Source of the DNA: Dunaliella salina
Taxonomy: Eukaryota > Chlorophyta > Chlorophyceae > Chlamydomonadales > Dunaliellaceae
Assembly: GCA_002284615.2 (NCBI GenBank)
Contig: MU069532.1
Location: forward strand, 547,730-588,581
Direction: 5' to 3'
DNA length: 40,852 bases
The notes beneath the pieces were generated by a model. It was not told the origin of the DNA. It did not search any database and saw nothing but the letters and a program-made list of their open reading frames with translations. A program made the position numbers and the translations under genes. Every line of letters starts with the position of its first letter. The first letter of the stretch is position 1. Shown one piece after another: positions 29,421-40,574 of this stretch.

Positions 29421-32400
29421 CGCACACACGGGCACGCGTGCACAGTCTTCCAAAAAAATGCAACGATACATGTTCAAGCACAGGGTAAACGCATGACATG
29501 TAGGGGTTTTTTTTGCGATGGTGAAGCCGGCAATTTTAATGAAACACTTGGCGCCGATTCCAACCTATCTAGGAAGTCCACTTTGAGGTCATCTCTGTGG
29601 CACCCATGCCTTCTCGCAATTGGCCAGGCTGGCAGTGCAAGCGAAGCAATGGAAGGTTCAGAAGGACAAGGGCAGCAGGGAGCTCTCTGCCTTTCCAGTT
29701 TCTGGCCACTACCCATCAAATGAAGCAATTGCACAGATGCTGCATGCACCATGCTGCAGGTTAGAGGACCCTTTTTTTTCTTTTAACGATTAAGCTTCCC
29801 CTTCATTTGAAGCACCCACACTTCAGTCTAGAGAGGAAGCAAACATATCAGACAGCAGGACCCAATAAAACAAGTCAAACTTGAGGGCCGTCCCACAAAC
29901 AAACTCACCTGTGGACCATGCACGTATATATTGTAGGTCGTGAGGCGGATTCTGGCAGCACCCTCCTCAGGCGGCTGCAGGCCCAGCTTGCGTGCAAGGG
30001 CGAGGGTGACCTGCATGGGTAGTGGGAAAAAAAAGCAAGTTTGATGAGTTTAGTTTTTTGCATGCAGGCGTTTATACCAGCAAGTCGTCCTCACGGCTGG
30101 ACCCCCCCCATCCCTAGGCAAATGAGTGTCATCAACTTTGCGGCAGCATATCTTCCCCGCTCCTGCACCATTCCAGGACCTGAAAAGTGCGATGGACAGT
30201 TGATAAGAAGCTCTGCAAGCAGGCGCTAAGAGGGCAATGTGTGGTGCAGTGTTTGACAGGTGCCAAAAAATTTTGCCAAAAATCTGGCCCTTGATGATGG
30301 TACCAAGACAAGCGCTGCTTCTCAGCCCCTCTACCAATCTGCGACCTGAAAATTCTGTAAATCAGCCCTTGTGTACCACAACTCTGGTGCAAAGCAGGCT
30401 GGATCTACGCCTAAGAGCTGCGAGGAAGAAATAAAAATGGCGAAAAATGGCGAAAAATGAGGCAGCGTCAGCTACAATCAGCTTGCCGGTTTCCAGCCAG
30501 ACTGCCAAATGACCTCATTCTTTTTTATTTGAAAGCAACATTGTGCACCGCAACTCTGTGCTGAATTTGGTACAGTGTTGGCGGGCTGATGGAGGTCCTG
30601 CCTTCCGTGCCCACATTCGTCCCGATAGGTGCCCACCATCAGCACATTTTTCCAGTGCTGCCCGCAAAATCTGACACCACACCATGTTCAGACAACCTAA
30701 GAGCAGCCTCAGATCAGGAGCACTGGTCATCTGGCGCAAGTTCGGAAATCCATCTTTTTCTGCCAAAATGGGTGCAAAACAGCCTTTGAGCATCACACAG
30801 CACCTCCGCATGTCAAACATCCATCAAAACTCAATGCTTGGGACATTCAAACATGTTTGGGATGCTCAGGGCACACTATGATGCATGCAGGCTGCATTAA
30901 CAGCTTCGTGGCGCTGTCAGGGGGGGTCCATCCGTGTAGACGACCAGCATGGGTAGTAAGCAAAGACGAAAGTTTCAGGTGGAAGGCCATGCAGGTAATT
31001 TGTAGAGGAGGAGAGGATCACTGCGTTGGCAGCCAGCACAGCCACATGCTTCATCTGTTAAGGAAATAAGGATACCTAGGGCTGGAATTACATGAATGTT
31101 TCGCAAAAGAAGGTGGCAATACATGAGCCTGGCTTCAAGGCCAACTGCTGAAGGAGTGCCAGAAATCCTCCAATACCGGCGAGTCTTCACATGTATGCTT
31201 GCAAGAAGCTCATCCAGCACAAGATGCTTCACCTTGCAGGGCATTCATGCAATTTTTAAAATCATTCAAGTTGCACAAGTTAAGAGGGCTGAACTTTAAC
31301 AGTCTGCAGGTCTGATGGCCAGGCCAGGCTGTCACATGAGCTTTGTGAGTCGCACTGGAGGAGGAGGGGGATAAAACTGCAAATTTTATTCGGTGACATG
31401 CTTCCATTGCGAAAGCTGCAACTCCTCTCTCTTACTTGGTAGTGAACGCAAAGGGGGACTTGCTGGACAGGAGGTGCTCAAGAGGAGCCCTTTCACTCCA
31501 GGAGCCTCCAGGATTGCTTGCAGCTCTAATGCTAAGACCCCTGTTATGAAGTGTTTCCTTGACCGTTCCAATGGCTGGTGTAGACTTTTAACATTAAGAA
31601 ACAGCAACAGAGTGCCTCCAAGCTCCCACTATGTTTCTTTTCTATCACCTACGCTGCGCCCCAGGATCACAACAGCATCCATGATGAGCCCTCTCACAAA
31701 CTGGCCCGCACAGACTGGCCAAAGCCAAACAAACAACACTCAACTGCTCCTGACACTTGGGACCTTGACATATAGTGAAGCATGTGCAGGACACACGGAG
31801 GCTGCCAAGGCCCCTCTATAGTGCCTAGCAGGCATGAGTGAATATGAAGAGGCAACAGCTTTTATACCCACTTCAGAGTAGGGGAAATCTTGCCACAGCT
31901 CCAGTGTGAAGCCCTCCTCCTTGGGGTCGGACAATTGCCTGAAGTTCACCAGTCGCCTGCGTACAAGGCCACGACACACTCGCATCACCACCCTACTCCT
32001 TGAGCCGCCCACACCACCAGCTCCCTGGGCTCTCTGCAGGACATGTGGAGATTTTTCCCTTCCTATCATCCTACAACAGAGGTGTGCGTCCCAACACAAA
32101 CTGCAGCCTTTGACCTGGGCTGGCCCACACACATAGGAATTCAAGAAAGAGGTCATCATCGCAACTCATCATCCTGCATCCATCCCTGCCAGGTACAAGA
32201 GAGGGAAGAGAGGGCTAAGCAAATGGATCCCTAGACCCCTTTCAGTGGCGCAAAGCTGTAAACCTCCTGCCACCCAGAGGGGGGTAACCACTGTGTGGGA
32301 CTTGGAGAGGTGATAACTCACGCATGGATGTTGCAGGACCACACTTTGTCAGTGCAAAGAGGAACAACTAGGTCCTAAAAATTGTGGTCCTGCAACACCT

Positions 32401-33851
32401 ATGCGCTTTTCAGGTACGGGCAGATCAAGATCTGGATAAGGTACCAGAGGGGGTTGTCTGGGGCCCAAAACCGCCTATTTTTTGCGTGCACCCAGCATAG
32501 CTCTCCTGTGACTTCCACCATACAGATTTAGGTTCCTATGGTAGCCTGTTTCACGAGCTTTCTCTAACACTAGAGCTCCAAAGGTGCCAGTCACAGGACA
32601 CTTGCCTGATCAGCTGCGGCGTGAACTCAAGTTTTTGACACCTATTCCTGACCACCCACTGCACCTATTTAGTGATTTGGAGTCCTTGTAATAAAAAAAA
32701 TGGGGTAAGAAGACCCAGTGGTTGGTAAGATCGAAATGTCAGCCATTTCCCTTGGAGAAAATCCACAAAATCCAGCACCGGAGGTGCCAAAAAGGTCAAT
32801 TTTTGACCTCTTTCTTTTCCCGTTTTTGAGTATGCAGAACGGTAACATTGTGTATGGCGTTTATAAATATAAAGAATTGGGAGTGAAAATTGGCCCAGAA
32901 AATTTTGGAAAAGGCTGCAACAATGGTTACCCCCCTCTGCCTGCCACCCCTCAATCGCTCTTCAAGCAAGCAAGCAAGCAAGCATGCGTACTTGCTTGGG
33001 CTCTGATGATCCATCACGTGGTTGGTCTTGTGTCTGGTCCAGGCAGGTCAAGCTAGTTGGTCTTCAGACAGTTACTTGGTCACCAGTATGTCAGGCATGA
33101 GCACATGCTCCAGCACGCTTGTTTCAACACATCCACTTCCGCGAGTTTTACGCGCTGAGGCGTACCTTGCCTGACCTGACCAGTCACCAGGCACAGGCCT
33201 CAACAACCACAACGCACCTGTTACGAATGTACTCGAAGTAGGAAGACACGTTCGGTCTCTTGAGCGTCTCTGCCTCCGACTTGTCCAGTGAGCGCTGCAC
33301 AATGAAGATGTCTCCATCAATGTAACTGTCGTAATGCCGGATGCCCAGCTCATCACTGCATGTGTGTACGCATGCAAGTTCAGTGGGCTGCAGCCTGAGA
33401 TGAAGGCGTACCTGTAAACACAGTGCTTATCCACATGTTTTTCATAACATGAAGAAAAGTGGATACTCAAGCGGAGATGGAAAGTGAGTAACTGTTAGAG
33501 CTGACACTCAAGTGCATCTACGTACATGCACCTCAGGTTCAGAGGAAACACTTTATCTGAGCTTGCATGAAAGGCACACTGACAACTCACCCCGGGGCGC
33601 AAAGCTCCACCACCACGGTGGGAGACCATTTCACCTCCTCCCAAGCCTCCAGGGGCCCCTCATCCTGAGGGCCAAAGCCCAGCATCTTGAACTTCTTCTG
33701 GAGGTTCTCTAACAGGTGCTGCAGCCGCACAAGAATGCAAAAGGGAATCCCCCGTAATCCTGGGTCTTAGGGCCACCATGTGCATTGCAGAAGTACAAGC
33801 ATGAGAAAGAGTGCACACGCACGCGCATGCACGCACACACACACGCACGCG

Positions 33852-33929
<78 letters not shown>

Positions 33930-36900
33930 TGCGCACTTGTGCTTTTCTGACTGATGTGCTGAAGCTGGAGAAGCTTTACCACACTGCCTCAAGACCAGTG
34001 CAGCTGCATGTACCTTTGCCCCCTCCTGTTTTCCTTGACCACTCCAATGAGGAGCACTGCAATGAATAGCTGTGTCTGCATCACGCCTCAGACATGCAGG
34101 GCACGAAAAGCGGGAGGCTCCGGACAGCCGCACTCATGGCTCGCACACATGCTCACGCTCACCTGGACTGTGGTGCCCATGTGGACATGCTTCCTGCCGA
34201 GGTACCTCATTGTCTCCTGTTCAGGGAAGTACGCCTTGAGGAAGATCAGCAGGTCCTTCTCCGTTCTCTGCAGGGAATCATTTGAACGTTGCCACTAGCA
34301 TTAGCTCAAGGTGACGTCCTCAACCACCGAGGAAGACAACCTATCTGGCGAGCACTTGCAGAGCCATCCATCCCATGAAGTGCAACATGCTTCGAAAAGG
34401 AAAACCAGAGAGAAGAAAAGGATTGAAAGCAGAGATGGGCAATGCAGCAAACGGATCATGGCCCCAAAAAGCTGCGACAAGGCTTTCTCAGAGCGTCCTC
34501 TCCACAGCAAACAAGCTAGTTACAGCATTGAATGGAGAGAAGAAGAGGCTTGCCACTTGGGCTTCCACACATATATCCAAGGACCTGTACATGGATCACT
34601 ATGTGGACAACATAAGTAGCGTCTCTCAAAAGACAAACCGGCCAACCAGAGCCACAAAAACAGTGTATCACACGCTCATTCCACCTACATCGTACAAAGG
34701 TTTGTCTGGCTCAATCTTGCCCAGAACCCCAGGTAACTCCAGGTACAAGCGGATATCCATCGACACATGCTTGGTTGTGTTGCTCTGCGCACAGCAAGGG
34801 AGCATGGTGAGAGAAATCGTGATGTGTTACGCGGCCCCCGGGGAAGTGACGCTTCACGCCAGACTCGCAGGTGCCTGGATTCCTGGATGCTGGTGGAACA
34901 TGTTGTAACTACAGTGAAGGTACATGTAGCAGCCACAATGAACAAAAGTCATCATTAAGAGGAACACAAAGCGAGGAACAAAGGGGGGAAATTTTAAAAC
35001 AAACAAGCAACGGTTTGTACCTTTTTGGCTTCACCCTGAGAATGCGCAGCATGCTTTGCTTTCAACCAAATCTGTCGCACACTGCAAAGGCTGAGTGATG
35101 AGCATGTCCCCAACAACAAGACCATCCCCCCTGAGTGTTCCTCACCATGTCCCGCAGCTCTTTCAGGTCCAAGAGCTTCGAAGTCTCCTCTTCAGGCGTC
35201 AGTGTCCGGACAGCGCGCAGTGTGTTGTTTGGCCGCGGCCCCCACGCCCAGTAGCGCTGCTTCTCAGGAGGCACTCCTGTGCGCTCAGCCATCTGCGGCC
35301 AGTATCCATAAACCAAGCAAAGAAGACATGCTTTGAACCCTTGCTACCAAGAACATGCCTAGCATGGAGCTGAGAGCCAGAATAAAAGCAGAAGAAAGGA
35401 CAGGCCTTTGGCTCTACAGACTACAAGCCAATGCAGTGCGAGTAATGATATGCGCATCTTGTTTTATCTTGCCTTATGTAACTACGTCAATTACAGAATG
35501 TATACGTTCCTGGAGGAGGCTCCTGCATGACATTGAAGAGTGCTCCATAATCTCTGCATTCCAGTTTTATCTGTACTTCGCACTCCGAAGCCTTTAGCAT
35601 TCTGCATCCCAATGCCTTCAGTTTCCTCCGTTCCGAAGCCATCCGCCATCCTGCTTACCAGGCGCTTGACCTCCGAGAAGTTTGTGTGCTTGCGCAGCCT
35701 CAAGAAGCTCTTCTCGGGCGCCAACAGGTCATGGTCCACCAAATCAAACGCCCTGGTTCCAGAGTCCAGCTGCTTCTGGATGTCCAAGTCTGTGGCCACC
35801 TGTGCAGAGCAAGCATCAAGTGACAGCAAAGGACAGGGCATGATGCGTGCTGTGGGTGCAGTCCAAGTCACAGGTTTCTGCAACTGTGCGAATGCATGTG
35901 CACATGCAAGGAGAGGAGAGAGAGGCAGCACAGTCGAAATCCTACAGCACCAGAAGGAATTGTCATTTAAGGCAGCAATGCTTATTCCACACACTCTTAC
36001 CTTGACTGTTATGTACATGTGGGCCTCCATCTTTTCCTTCTGCTTCTTCTCCTTCTCTGCCAGCTCTTGCTGCAAAGGCACACAACGAGTGTGAACATTT
36101 ACGAGGACGTGGTTACGTCCACAACATCAGGTCCCAAACCCCAGCCTGCACCTCTCACAACATGATGATGCACACAACTGAACGCGACATGCAGATTGCC
36201 GAGCCCAGGAAAGAAGCCGAGCCTTGCTATTATTCATTCAAGTTTGGAACAGCTAATTCAAGGGCAGGGAGCTCCCTTTTGGAATGCTCTGTCTGCTCTG
36301 CTTTTGATTGCATGTTCCCATGTACACAGCACTGCCAGGTGTGCATCATGGGAGCTACAAGTGTTGCTGCGTGATTCTGCCCATGTTGCTTGAGTGCATG
36401 CGCTGCCTGCTCCCTCACAGATATTGGCACTGTATGCCTGATTTCATGTGTGTGAGCTTTGTTGCATACCTCCAGGCGCCGCAGCAGGTGCACATTCAGG
36501 TCTTCTTTGCCCACAGGGCAAAACACGCGGTCCCAGTCACTGACGCGGACATACACCAGCATGTAGGCGTTGCTGGGCGCTGCGCGGCGTAGGTGCTGGA
36601 AGCCCATGCCTGGCACATCCTCCTCCCCACCTGCAGAGCAACAGCAAAGGGCTTGCTTACCATGCCGAAGGAGAACGTGCTTTTGCACAGCAAATGCACA
36701 CACAGGACCAGTCTGGCACACCCCTCCAGCAAAATGAGGTGGGGTGGTGCACCACAGAGCATGCACAGCCAGCTGCAATATTGATCAGTGGAGCCCAAGC
36801 CGTCCGAGCTTGCTCAAGCTGTTTGAGCTCAATTGGGGTCTAGGATAAAGAAAATCTGTGTAATGGTGACGAATTATGATTTTTCTTTGTGCTGTGCAAT

Positions 36901-39900
36901 GCTGTTGCTTCCCTGCTCACCAAATTGCCCTTCCATGGCTGCCTTTCCGTCCTCCAAAGTCACGCGCTCGTCATCAAACTTGTACCACGTCTTGCCATCT
37001 GGTCGCATGTAGGCGTAGTAATGGCCTCCACCAGAGTTCCCTTGGTGGACCTTTGTACAAGGGGTATTGGAATGGCAAGCTGGACTGTCTTGCCAATATG
37101 CACAACACAAGACAACACAACACGCACAACACTTGTAGCAGTTGAGCAGCTGAAGCTATCACAGCGAGTGGAACCTTCCACACATTCCCTAGTGAAGCTA
37201 GCAGAACAAGCATCACAAGCAGCTGCTCTGCATGCACACTGCCCCTTCAGACATTGCCAGACAGGATTTATCAAATGAGCGTGCACTGCTCTGGAGGTGA
37301 AGGCCCCCCACTCACCAGGACAGCAAACAGCTTGTACAGGTTGCGCACACTGCGGTCAGCCTTGGGACTGAGGAAGCGGCCATTGTCCACGTCCAGGTCC
37401 AGCTCTTCATAAAACTCATACCGGTCGTTCACCTGTTGCAGCAGAAGCAACGAGCTTGGTTACGGAAGGCTGAGGCTTTGCCAGCAATAGGTGATTGGGT
37501 CTGCCACAACAGAAGAGTTTGCTGTGAAAAGGTAGTGCCTATTACCTCGCAACAGCACAGCATGCGGCCATGGGTCACATGCATGCTAAGTCACAAAATC
37601 ATCTGGAGCCCCTTGGTGCAATGTGCAAACCTGGTGCGCAGCATCGCGCACAAGAGGGACCCTGCATGGAATGCTGCAACATGGGGCCTCAGATGTGCTG
37701 GAGCCTGCATCGAAATAAGTGACAGCCCCCTTTGTTGCCTCACCTTTGTGCTCACATCTCGCTGGAAGTCGTACTCAAAGCGCTTCAGGTGCAGCTGCAA
37801 CACAGGAGGGAAGCTATCAAACAGAACACCCTTCTTGGCATCCTGCACACGGAAGGCAGGCAAGCAATAAGATGAGAATTGACTGGCTGACAGTGCAGCC
37901 AAACAGAGGCAGACTAAATCCCAAACTTCCCAACAGCGCAAACAATGCTGGTTTCCTTTTGGTGGAAGGTTTTGAATGCAAGGAGCTCACATGAGACGAT
38001 TCCCACCTGCAGCCCATGACCCTCAGCATTGTACTGGTTGGCTCCGTCCATCATCTCTTCCTCGATGTACTTGTAGAAGCTTTCGTACACGTCCTTGCAA
38101 CCCCTCACATTCAGCTGCACAGGAACACAGGGTTCACATGCTCTGGGTGAGCAGAGTTGCATGTTTAAAGCTGAGGATGGAGGCAACTGCTGTGTGCGAT
38201 TCCAAAATGGGTCACCCCGCGTCTCTGTTACATCCAGGGATGCGGAGCGGCACCTTGAAAACAACATACACACCTGCAGATCCATGTATGACTCCTTGCG
38301 CTCAGAAGTGTAGTCCACATGCAGGCACTTCAGGTAGTTCAAAATCTGGCCCTCAAACAGCTCCTGGTTTGTCCGCTCCACTTTGGTACCCTGCCATACA
38401 AATGCAAGGACAACCTCAAGGAATGACAAGAGCGGGCCTGCACCGCTACTTCCTTGCTGACAAACATTATGCAAACAACCACGATGAACCTGATGGTGCA
38501 CGACACAGTGCCTCGTGGGTTGAGCTTTTATGGACCAGCACCAGAGCAACATCAGCTTACCTTCATCTTGTCCTCCAGCTTTTCACATAGCACACGATTC
38601 AGCTCATGCGCGTCATGCTGTAAGAAGGCATCATATGTGCTCCAGCCAAAGGAGGCAGTCAGGTCCTTGGTGGACACGCTTGTCTTGCTGTATTGGAGCT
38701 GCAAACACGCAGGATGTCCAAGTGTTGAACTGTTCTTTAGGGAGCATGATTTTGAAAAGGATATGAAGGGTAAACAGGAAAGTAGCCAAGAACACCTTAT
38801 TTGCAGGCCAAGTAAGTTCCTAAGGAGGGTAGCCCCACACAAAAGAAGGCACTCTGCTGTAAGTAAAGATCATATTTGCAAATTTCTGCATGGGAAGCAC
38901 CAGCCTGCACATTAGTCAGCAGCAACTGCTGAACTAAAAGAGGAAGTGCGATGGTGCACTAAGAAACATGCAGACTCCTCCTCCGCCACTTAAATGCAGG
39001 CCGTGCACACCTTGAAGAACAGGCGTTGCAGGGCAAGCGGCATGTTTCTCTTGGGGTCATCTGAGTCTGAGGTGGGCATGTGATAGACCGCCTGCACGCA
39101 GGGCAGCACACACAGCACAGCATGATGCGTCAGGAGAGCGTGCACTGTTGAACAGCGTTCTCATCCCACCTTCTCATTAGAGAGAAGGAGAAAACTGGCA
39201 TGCTGACAGCTGTGCTCTATCCACCCTTTGCTGCACCCATCCCACCCACCTTGCGGAAGTAGGGCAGCATGAACAGATACTGCACGAGGGAGTTCATGTA
39301 GCAGGTGGCACCCTGGTTCTTGAGGCCCACAAAGCCTGTCTCCTTGCGTGAGTCGTACGCATAGCGCGGGTCTGGCTGCACCTGGATCTCCACACGCAGC
39401 TCCACGGTGCCATCTGATGGATTGACGTACGGGCTGTTGGGCGTCGTGAGCTCCGCCATGGAAATGAAGTTGGTGAATCCCCAGTCCGTCTCTCGAGCAT
39501 CGAAGGTGTGGCTTGTCTCTGCATGAGTGATGTTTGAGGTGGTGGGAAACAGGAAGATACGTGGGCGTCGTGCTGGGGGCAGAATCAGGTTGGGTTCTGG
39601 GAGAGCATGCTGTGCACCAAGAGCTTGCTTCTCAAGAAGGGGAAAGCCTCTTTCTTTCCTCAAACTCAACCAGCATAGAATTCTCACCTTTGATAAAGCT
39701 CTTGGTAGGGTCCACCTGGTTCACTATGATGAGCTTGAAGGCAGCGGAGGGGGACAGATTGGAGGGGGTGGAGCTGGCCTCGGGGGCATCCAGGTAGATG
39801 GCGAGAAACCCCTCCCTGCCCTTGGGGAAGGTCAGCAATCGCCTGTGACATCAGGATGTTGACAAAGTGAAAGGAATGCACACAGCGCACCATCAGAAAT

Positions 39901-40209
39901 GTTTTGAACAATAAAGCATGTGCTTGTCCCCGCACTGCTGCATTGGACAGATGGAATGCACCAACCACTCATGAACTTGCTCACCATATGTACGTCCCAA
40001 TTTCAAAGCACTCTGAATAGAGCTTGTCCTTGTTGTAGCTGAGAAAATGGGGGATCCGCCACTGCAAAAAGAAGCGCACAGGAAAGGCATGCATCAGCGC
40101 GCGCATCTTTGTGCCATGAAAACCCCCAAAGAGAGAGGCCATGCCGCATCAAAGCCGCTGCCGCTGGTTTTGATAATAGCTACTGCGCTGCTCTTGTTGC
40201 TGTTGCTGC

Positions 40210-40249
<40 letters not shown>

Positions 40250-40544
40250 ACTGACAATGCATGAGCTGTTCAGCTGCACCCACAGTGTAGCTCCCCTTGC
40301 GCTCATGAGACTCCGATGCAGTTGTGCTGGTGATCGCGCCCTTCATCTCATCCTGTGGTTGGACTGATGGATGTAGCTCCTGAATGGCTGGCACATCAGC
40401 TGCACAGCAAGGAGGGTGAGTGAGGTCAGCACAACCTGTCCCAGCGCTTGCCAGGGCAGCAGGAAGTATGGAGCAGGATCTGTGCTTACTGTCCATGGCT
40501 TCTGCTTGGTTCACAACTTCCACCAGAGGATGCTCCTCATCCAT
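21812..40544 (-). CDS. USP7: USP7/UBP12-type ubiquitin C-terminal hydrolase, 29 coding exons
   Basis: The product is a cysteine protease that removes ubiquitin from proteins. USP7 (HAUSP) acts on p53/MDM2 and chromatin regulators in animals; plant UBP12/13 act in clock, hormone and flowering control. All 29 exons join in phase to 3,438 nt (1,145 aa; plant UBP12 is about 1,116). Domain order is MATH (about 53-185), USP catalytic (195-516), a charged linker, ubiquitin-like repeats including the ICP0-binding region (about 610-870), a C-terminal domain (about 880-1115) and a basic tail ending RPIKINS. The triad is C207 ([10 protein letters not shown]), H454 (GGGHYYAY) and D470 (KFDDERV). All introns are GT-AG. 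The start ATG (40544) follows an in-frame TAA at 40572-40574. Introns range from about 90 bp to 4.6 kb. No in-frame stop or missing catalytic residue is seen, so it is probably functional. The N-terminal 50 residues are poorly conserved and the first exon is the least certain. Confidence 0.95.
23226..23325. repeat. (GT)n microsatellite running into a 65-N gap
   Basis: About 17 GT repeats end in N at 23261-23325, inside intron 26 of the USP7-like gene. The gap is probably an unresolved microsatellite of unknown true length. The rest of intron 26 between 22576 and 23970 holds nothing else I can name. Confidence 0.95.
23973..24680 (-). mobile_element. Repeat R1, copy d (inverted, 3' half)
   Basis: The reverse complement matches copies a and b from ATTCGGAATCCTGAG through GACACC to the end. 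It includes the AGATTG(G/A)TACCCTTTTTGTC block, and the terminus CCCTCCTG is seen here as CAGGAGGG at 23973. It lies in intron 26. No target duplication is evident, and the other edge near 24663-24680 is uncertain. From about 24690 to 25098 I see nothing recognisable. Confidence 0.7.
25099..25216. repeat. (AC)n microsatellite with ambiguous end
   Basis: About 45 AC repeats (25099-25189) are followed by a stretch with scattered Ns to 25216. It lies in intron 26, directly beside R1 copy b. Confidence 0.95.
25225..26697 (+). mobile_element. Repeat R1, copy b (longest copy)
   Basis: From 25618 onward it matches 14832-15897 of copy a at a constant offset of 10,786. It is near identical at first (for example 25836-26225 differs from 15050-15439 at about three bases) and more diverged after 26450. 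From 25225 to 25617 it matches the reverse complement of copies c and e. The element ends near ATGCTCCTG at 26697. It has no convincing protein: a 129-codon frame shared with copy a reflects recent copying. The remainder of intron 26 (26700-27191) is unremarkable. Confidence 0.8.
27569..27645. repeat. (CA)n microsatellite forming the intron 25 donor
   Basis: A pure repeat of about 38 units. On the gene strand it is (GT)n, and its first GT is the 5' splice site after exon 25 (AAG at 27648-27646). Every following GT is a potential competing donor. Confidence 0.95.
28369..28467. repeat. (TG)n microsatellite 12 nt upstream of exon 24
   Basis: Pure TG from 28369 to 28448, then interrupted TG/CG. 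On the gene strand it is a (CA)n run that ends 12 nt before the exon 24 boundary at 28356, replacing most of a normal pyrimidine tract. Confidence 0.95.
29379..29419. repeat. (AC)n microsatellite in intron 22
   Basis: About 20 AC units inside intron 22 of the USP7-like gene, several hundred bases from either splice site. Confidence 0.95.
32321..32405. repeat. 25-bp inverted repeat hairpin in intron 20
   Basis: CGCATGGATGTTGCAGGACC (32321 onward) and the reverse complement of 32381-32405 match at about 22 of 25 positions, around a 35-base loop. It would fold as an 85-nt hairpin in the pre-mRNA. It may be a small palindromic element. No flanking duplication is obvious. Confidence 0.75.
32640..32925 (-). 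mobile_element. Repeat R1, copy e (inverted 5' fragment) in intron 20
   Basis: It shares with copy c TTGGAGTCCTTGTAAT, AAGACCCAGTGGTTGGT, CAGCCATTTCCCTT, GGTCAATTTTTGACCTC and the following AT-rich segment. Homology fades by about 32925. A short (CAAG)n run follows at 32963-32982. Confidence 0.7.
33218..36069 (-). other. USP7: USP7-like gene exons 14-20: linker and ubiquitin-like repeats
   Basis: Exons: 14 36069-36001; 15 35799-35659; 16 35292-35146; 17 34784-34689; 18 34267-34163; 19 33718-33591; 20 33355-33218. Exon 14 encodes a charged helix ([19 protein letters not shown]). Exon 15 carries RAFDLVDHD. Exon 16 carries [17 protein letters not shown], matching the QRFWIWAKRQN region where USP7 binds ICP0 and GMP synthetase. 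Exons 18-20 carry [20 protein letters not shown] and [10 protein letters not shown]. Exon 17 ([16 protein letters not shown] onward) is less conserved; its donor (GTAGGT) was chosen by phase. Confidence 0.88.
33812..33926. repeat. Compound (AC)n/(GC)n microsatellite in intron 18
   Basis: Interrupted AC/GC repeats (33812-33860) pass into about 33 pure AC units (33860-33926). It lies within intron 18 of the USP7-like gene. The alternating purine-pyrimidine GC/AC run could adopt Z-DNA. Confidence 0.95.
36470..39091 (-). other. USP7: USP7-like gene exons 6-13: rest of the catalytic domain
   Basis: Exons: 6 39091-39011; 7 38698-38561; 8 38390-38274; 9 38114-38007; 10 37842-37744; 11 37432-37316; 12 37050-36921; 13 36630-36470. 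Family signatures include [20 protein letters not shown] (exon 7), LFEGQ and RKESYMDLQ (8), [20 protein letters not shown] then RFEYDFQRD (10), [15 protein letters not shown] with His454 and KFDDERV with Asp470 (12), and [10 protein letters not shown] (13). The usual USP zinc-finger CXXC pairs are absent, as in USP7. Exon 12 uses an AAAG acceptor with little pyrimidine tract. Confidence 0.93.
39250..40544 (-). other. USP7: USP7-like gene exons 1-5: N-terminus, MATH domain, catalytic Cys
   Basis: Exons (high to low): 1 40544-40490; 2 40399-40284; 3 40061-39985; 4 39842-39688; 5 39518-39250. The MATH (TRAF-like) fold begins at GSYTWRIPHF, spanning the exon 2/3 junction. It continues with RLLTFPKG (exon 4) and [14 protein letters not shown] (exon 5), the core that binds substrate peptides in USP7. 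Exon 5 then enters the protease at [20 protein letters not shown], which holds catalytic Cys207. Phases at the four junctions are 1, 0, 2, 1, and all fit. Confidence 0.93.
40191..40252. repeat. (CTG)n trinucleotide repeat in intron 2
   Basis: About 16 CTG-like triplets with a few interruptions. On the gene strand they read (CAG)n within the 222-bp intron 2. If intron 2 were retained, exon 2's frame reaches a stop almost at once, so this is not a coding polyQ tract in the model. Confidence 0.9.
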
Positions 40545-40574
40545 TTGAGGGTTCTCTCCTCCTTGTGACGTTTA

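Larger units (their letters stand above)
21812..31956 (-). other. USP7: USP7-like gene exons 21-29: C-terminal domain and tail
   Basis: Exons: 21 31956-31872; 22 30010-29909; 23 28996-28912; 24 28356-28274; 25 27813-27646; 26 27323-27192; 27 22575-22486; 28 22326-22162; 29 21892-21812 (includes stop). Landmarks are [20 protein letters not shown] (21), [10 protein letters not shown] (22), [20 protein letters not shown] (24), [23 protein letters not shown] (25), [14 protein letters not shown] (26), [11 protein letters not shown] (27), GQWRFWIW (28) and [19 protein letters not shown] (29). In human USP7 the extreme C-terminal peptide activates the catalytic domain, and a comparable basic tail is kept here. 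Intron 26 is 4,616 bp and full of repeats. Confidence 0.9.

Noticed and set aside
35540..36094. Plus-strand 184-codon ORF over USP7 exons 14-15
   Set aside because: It is antisense to well-supported exons and shows no domain. Antisense frames open by chance over GC-rich coding exons.
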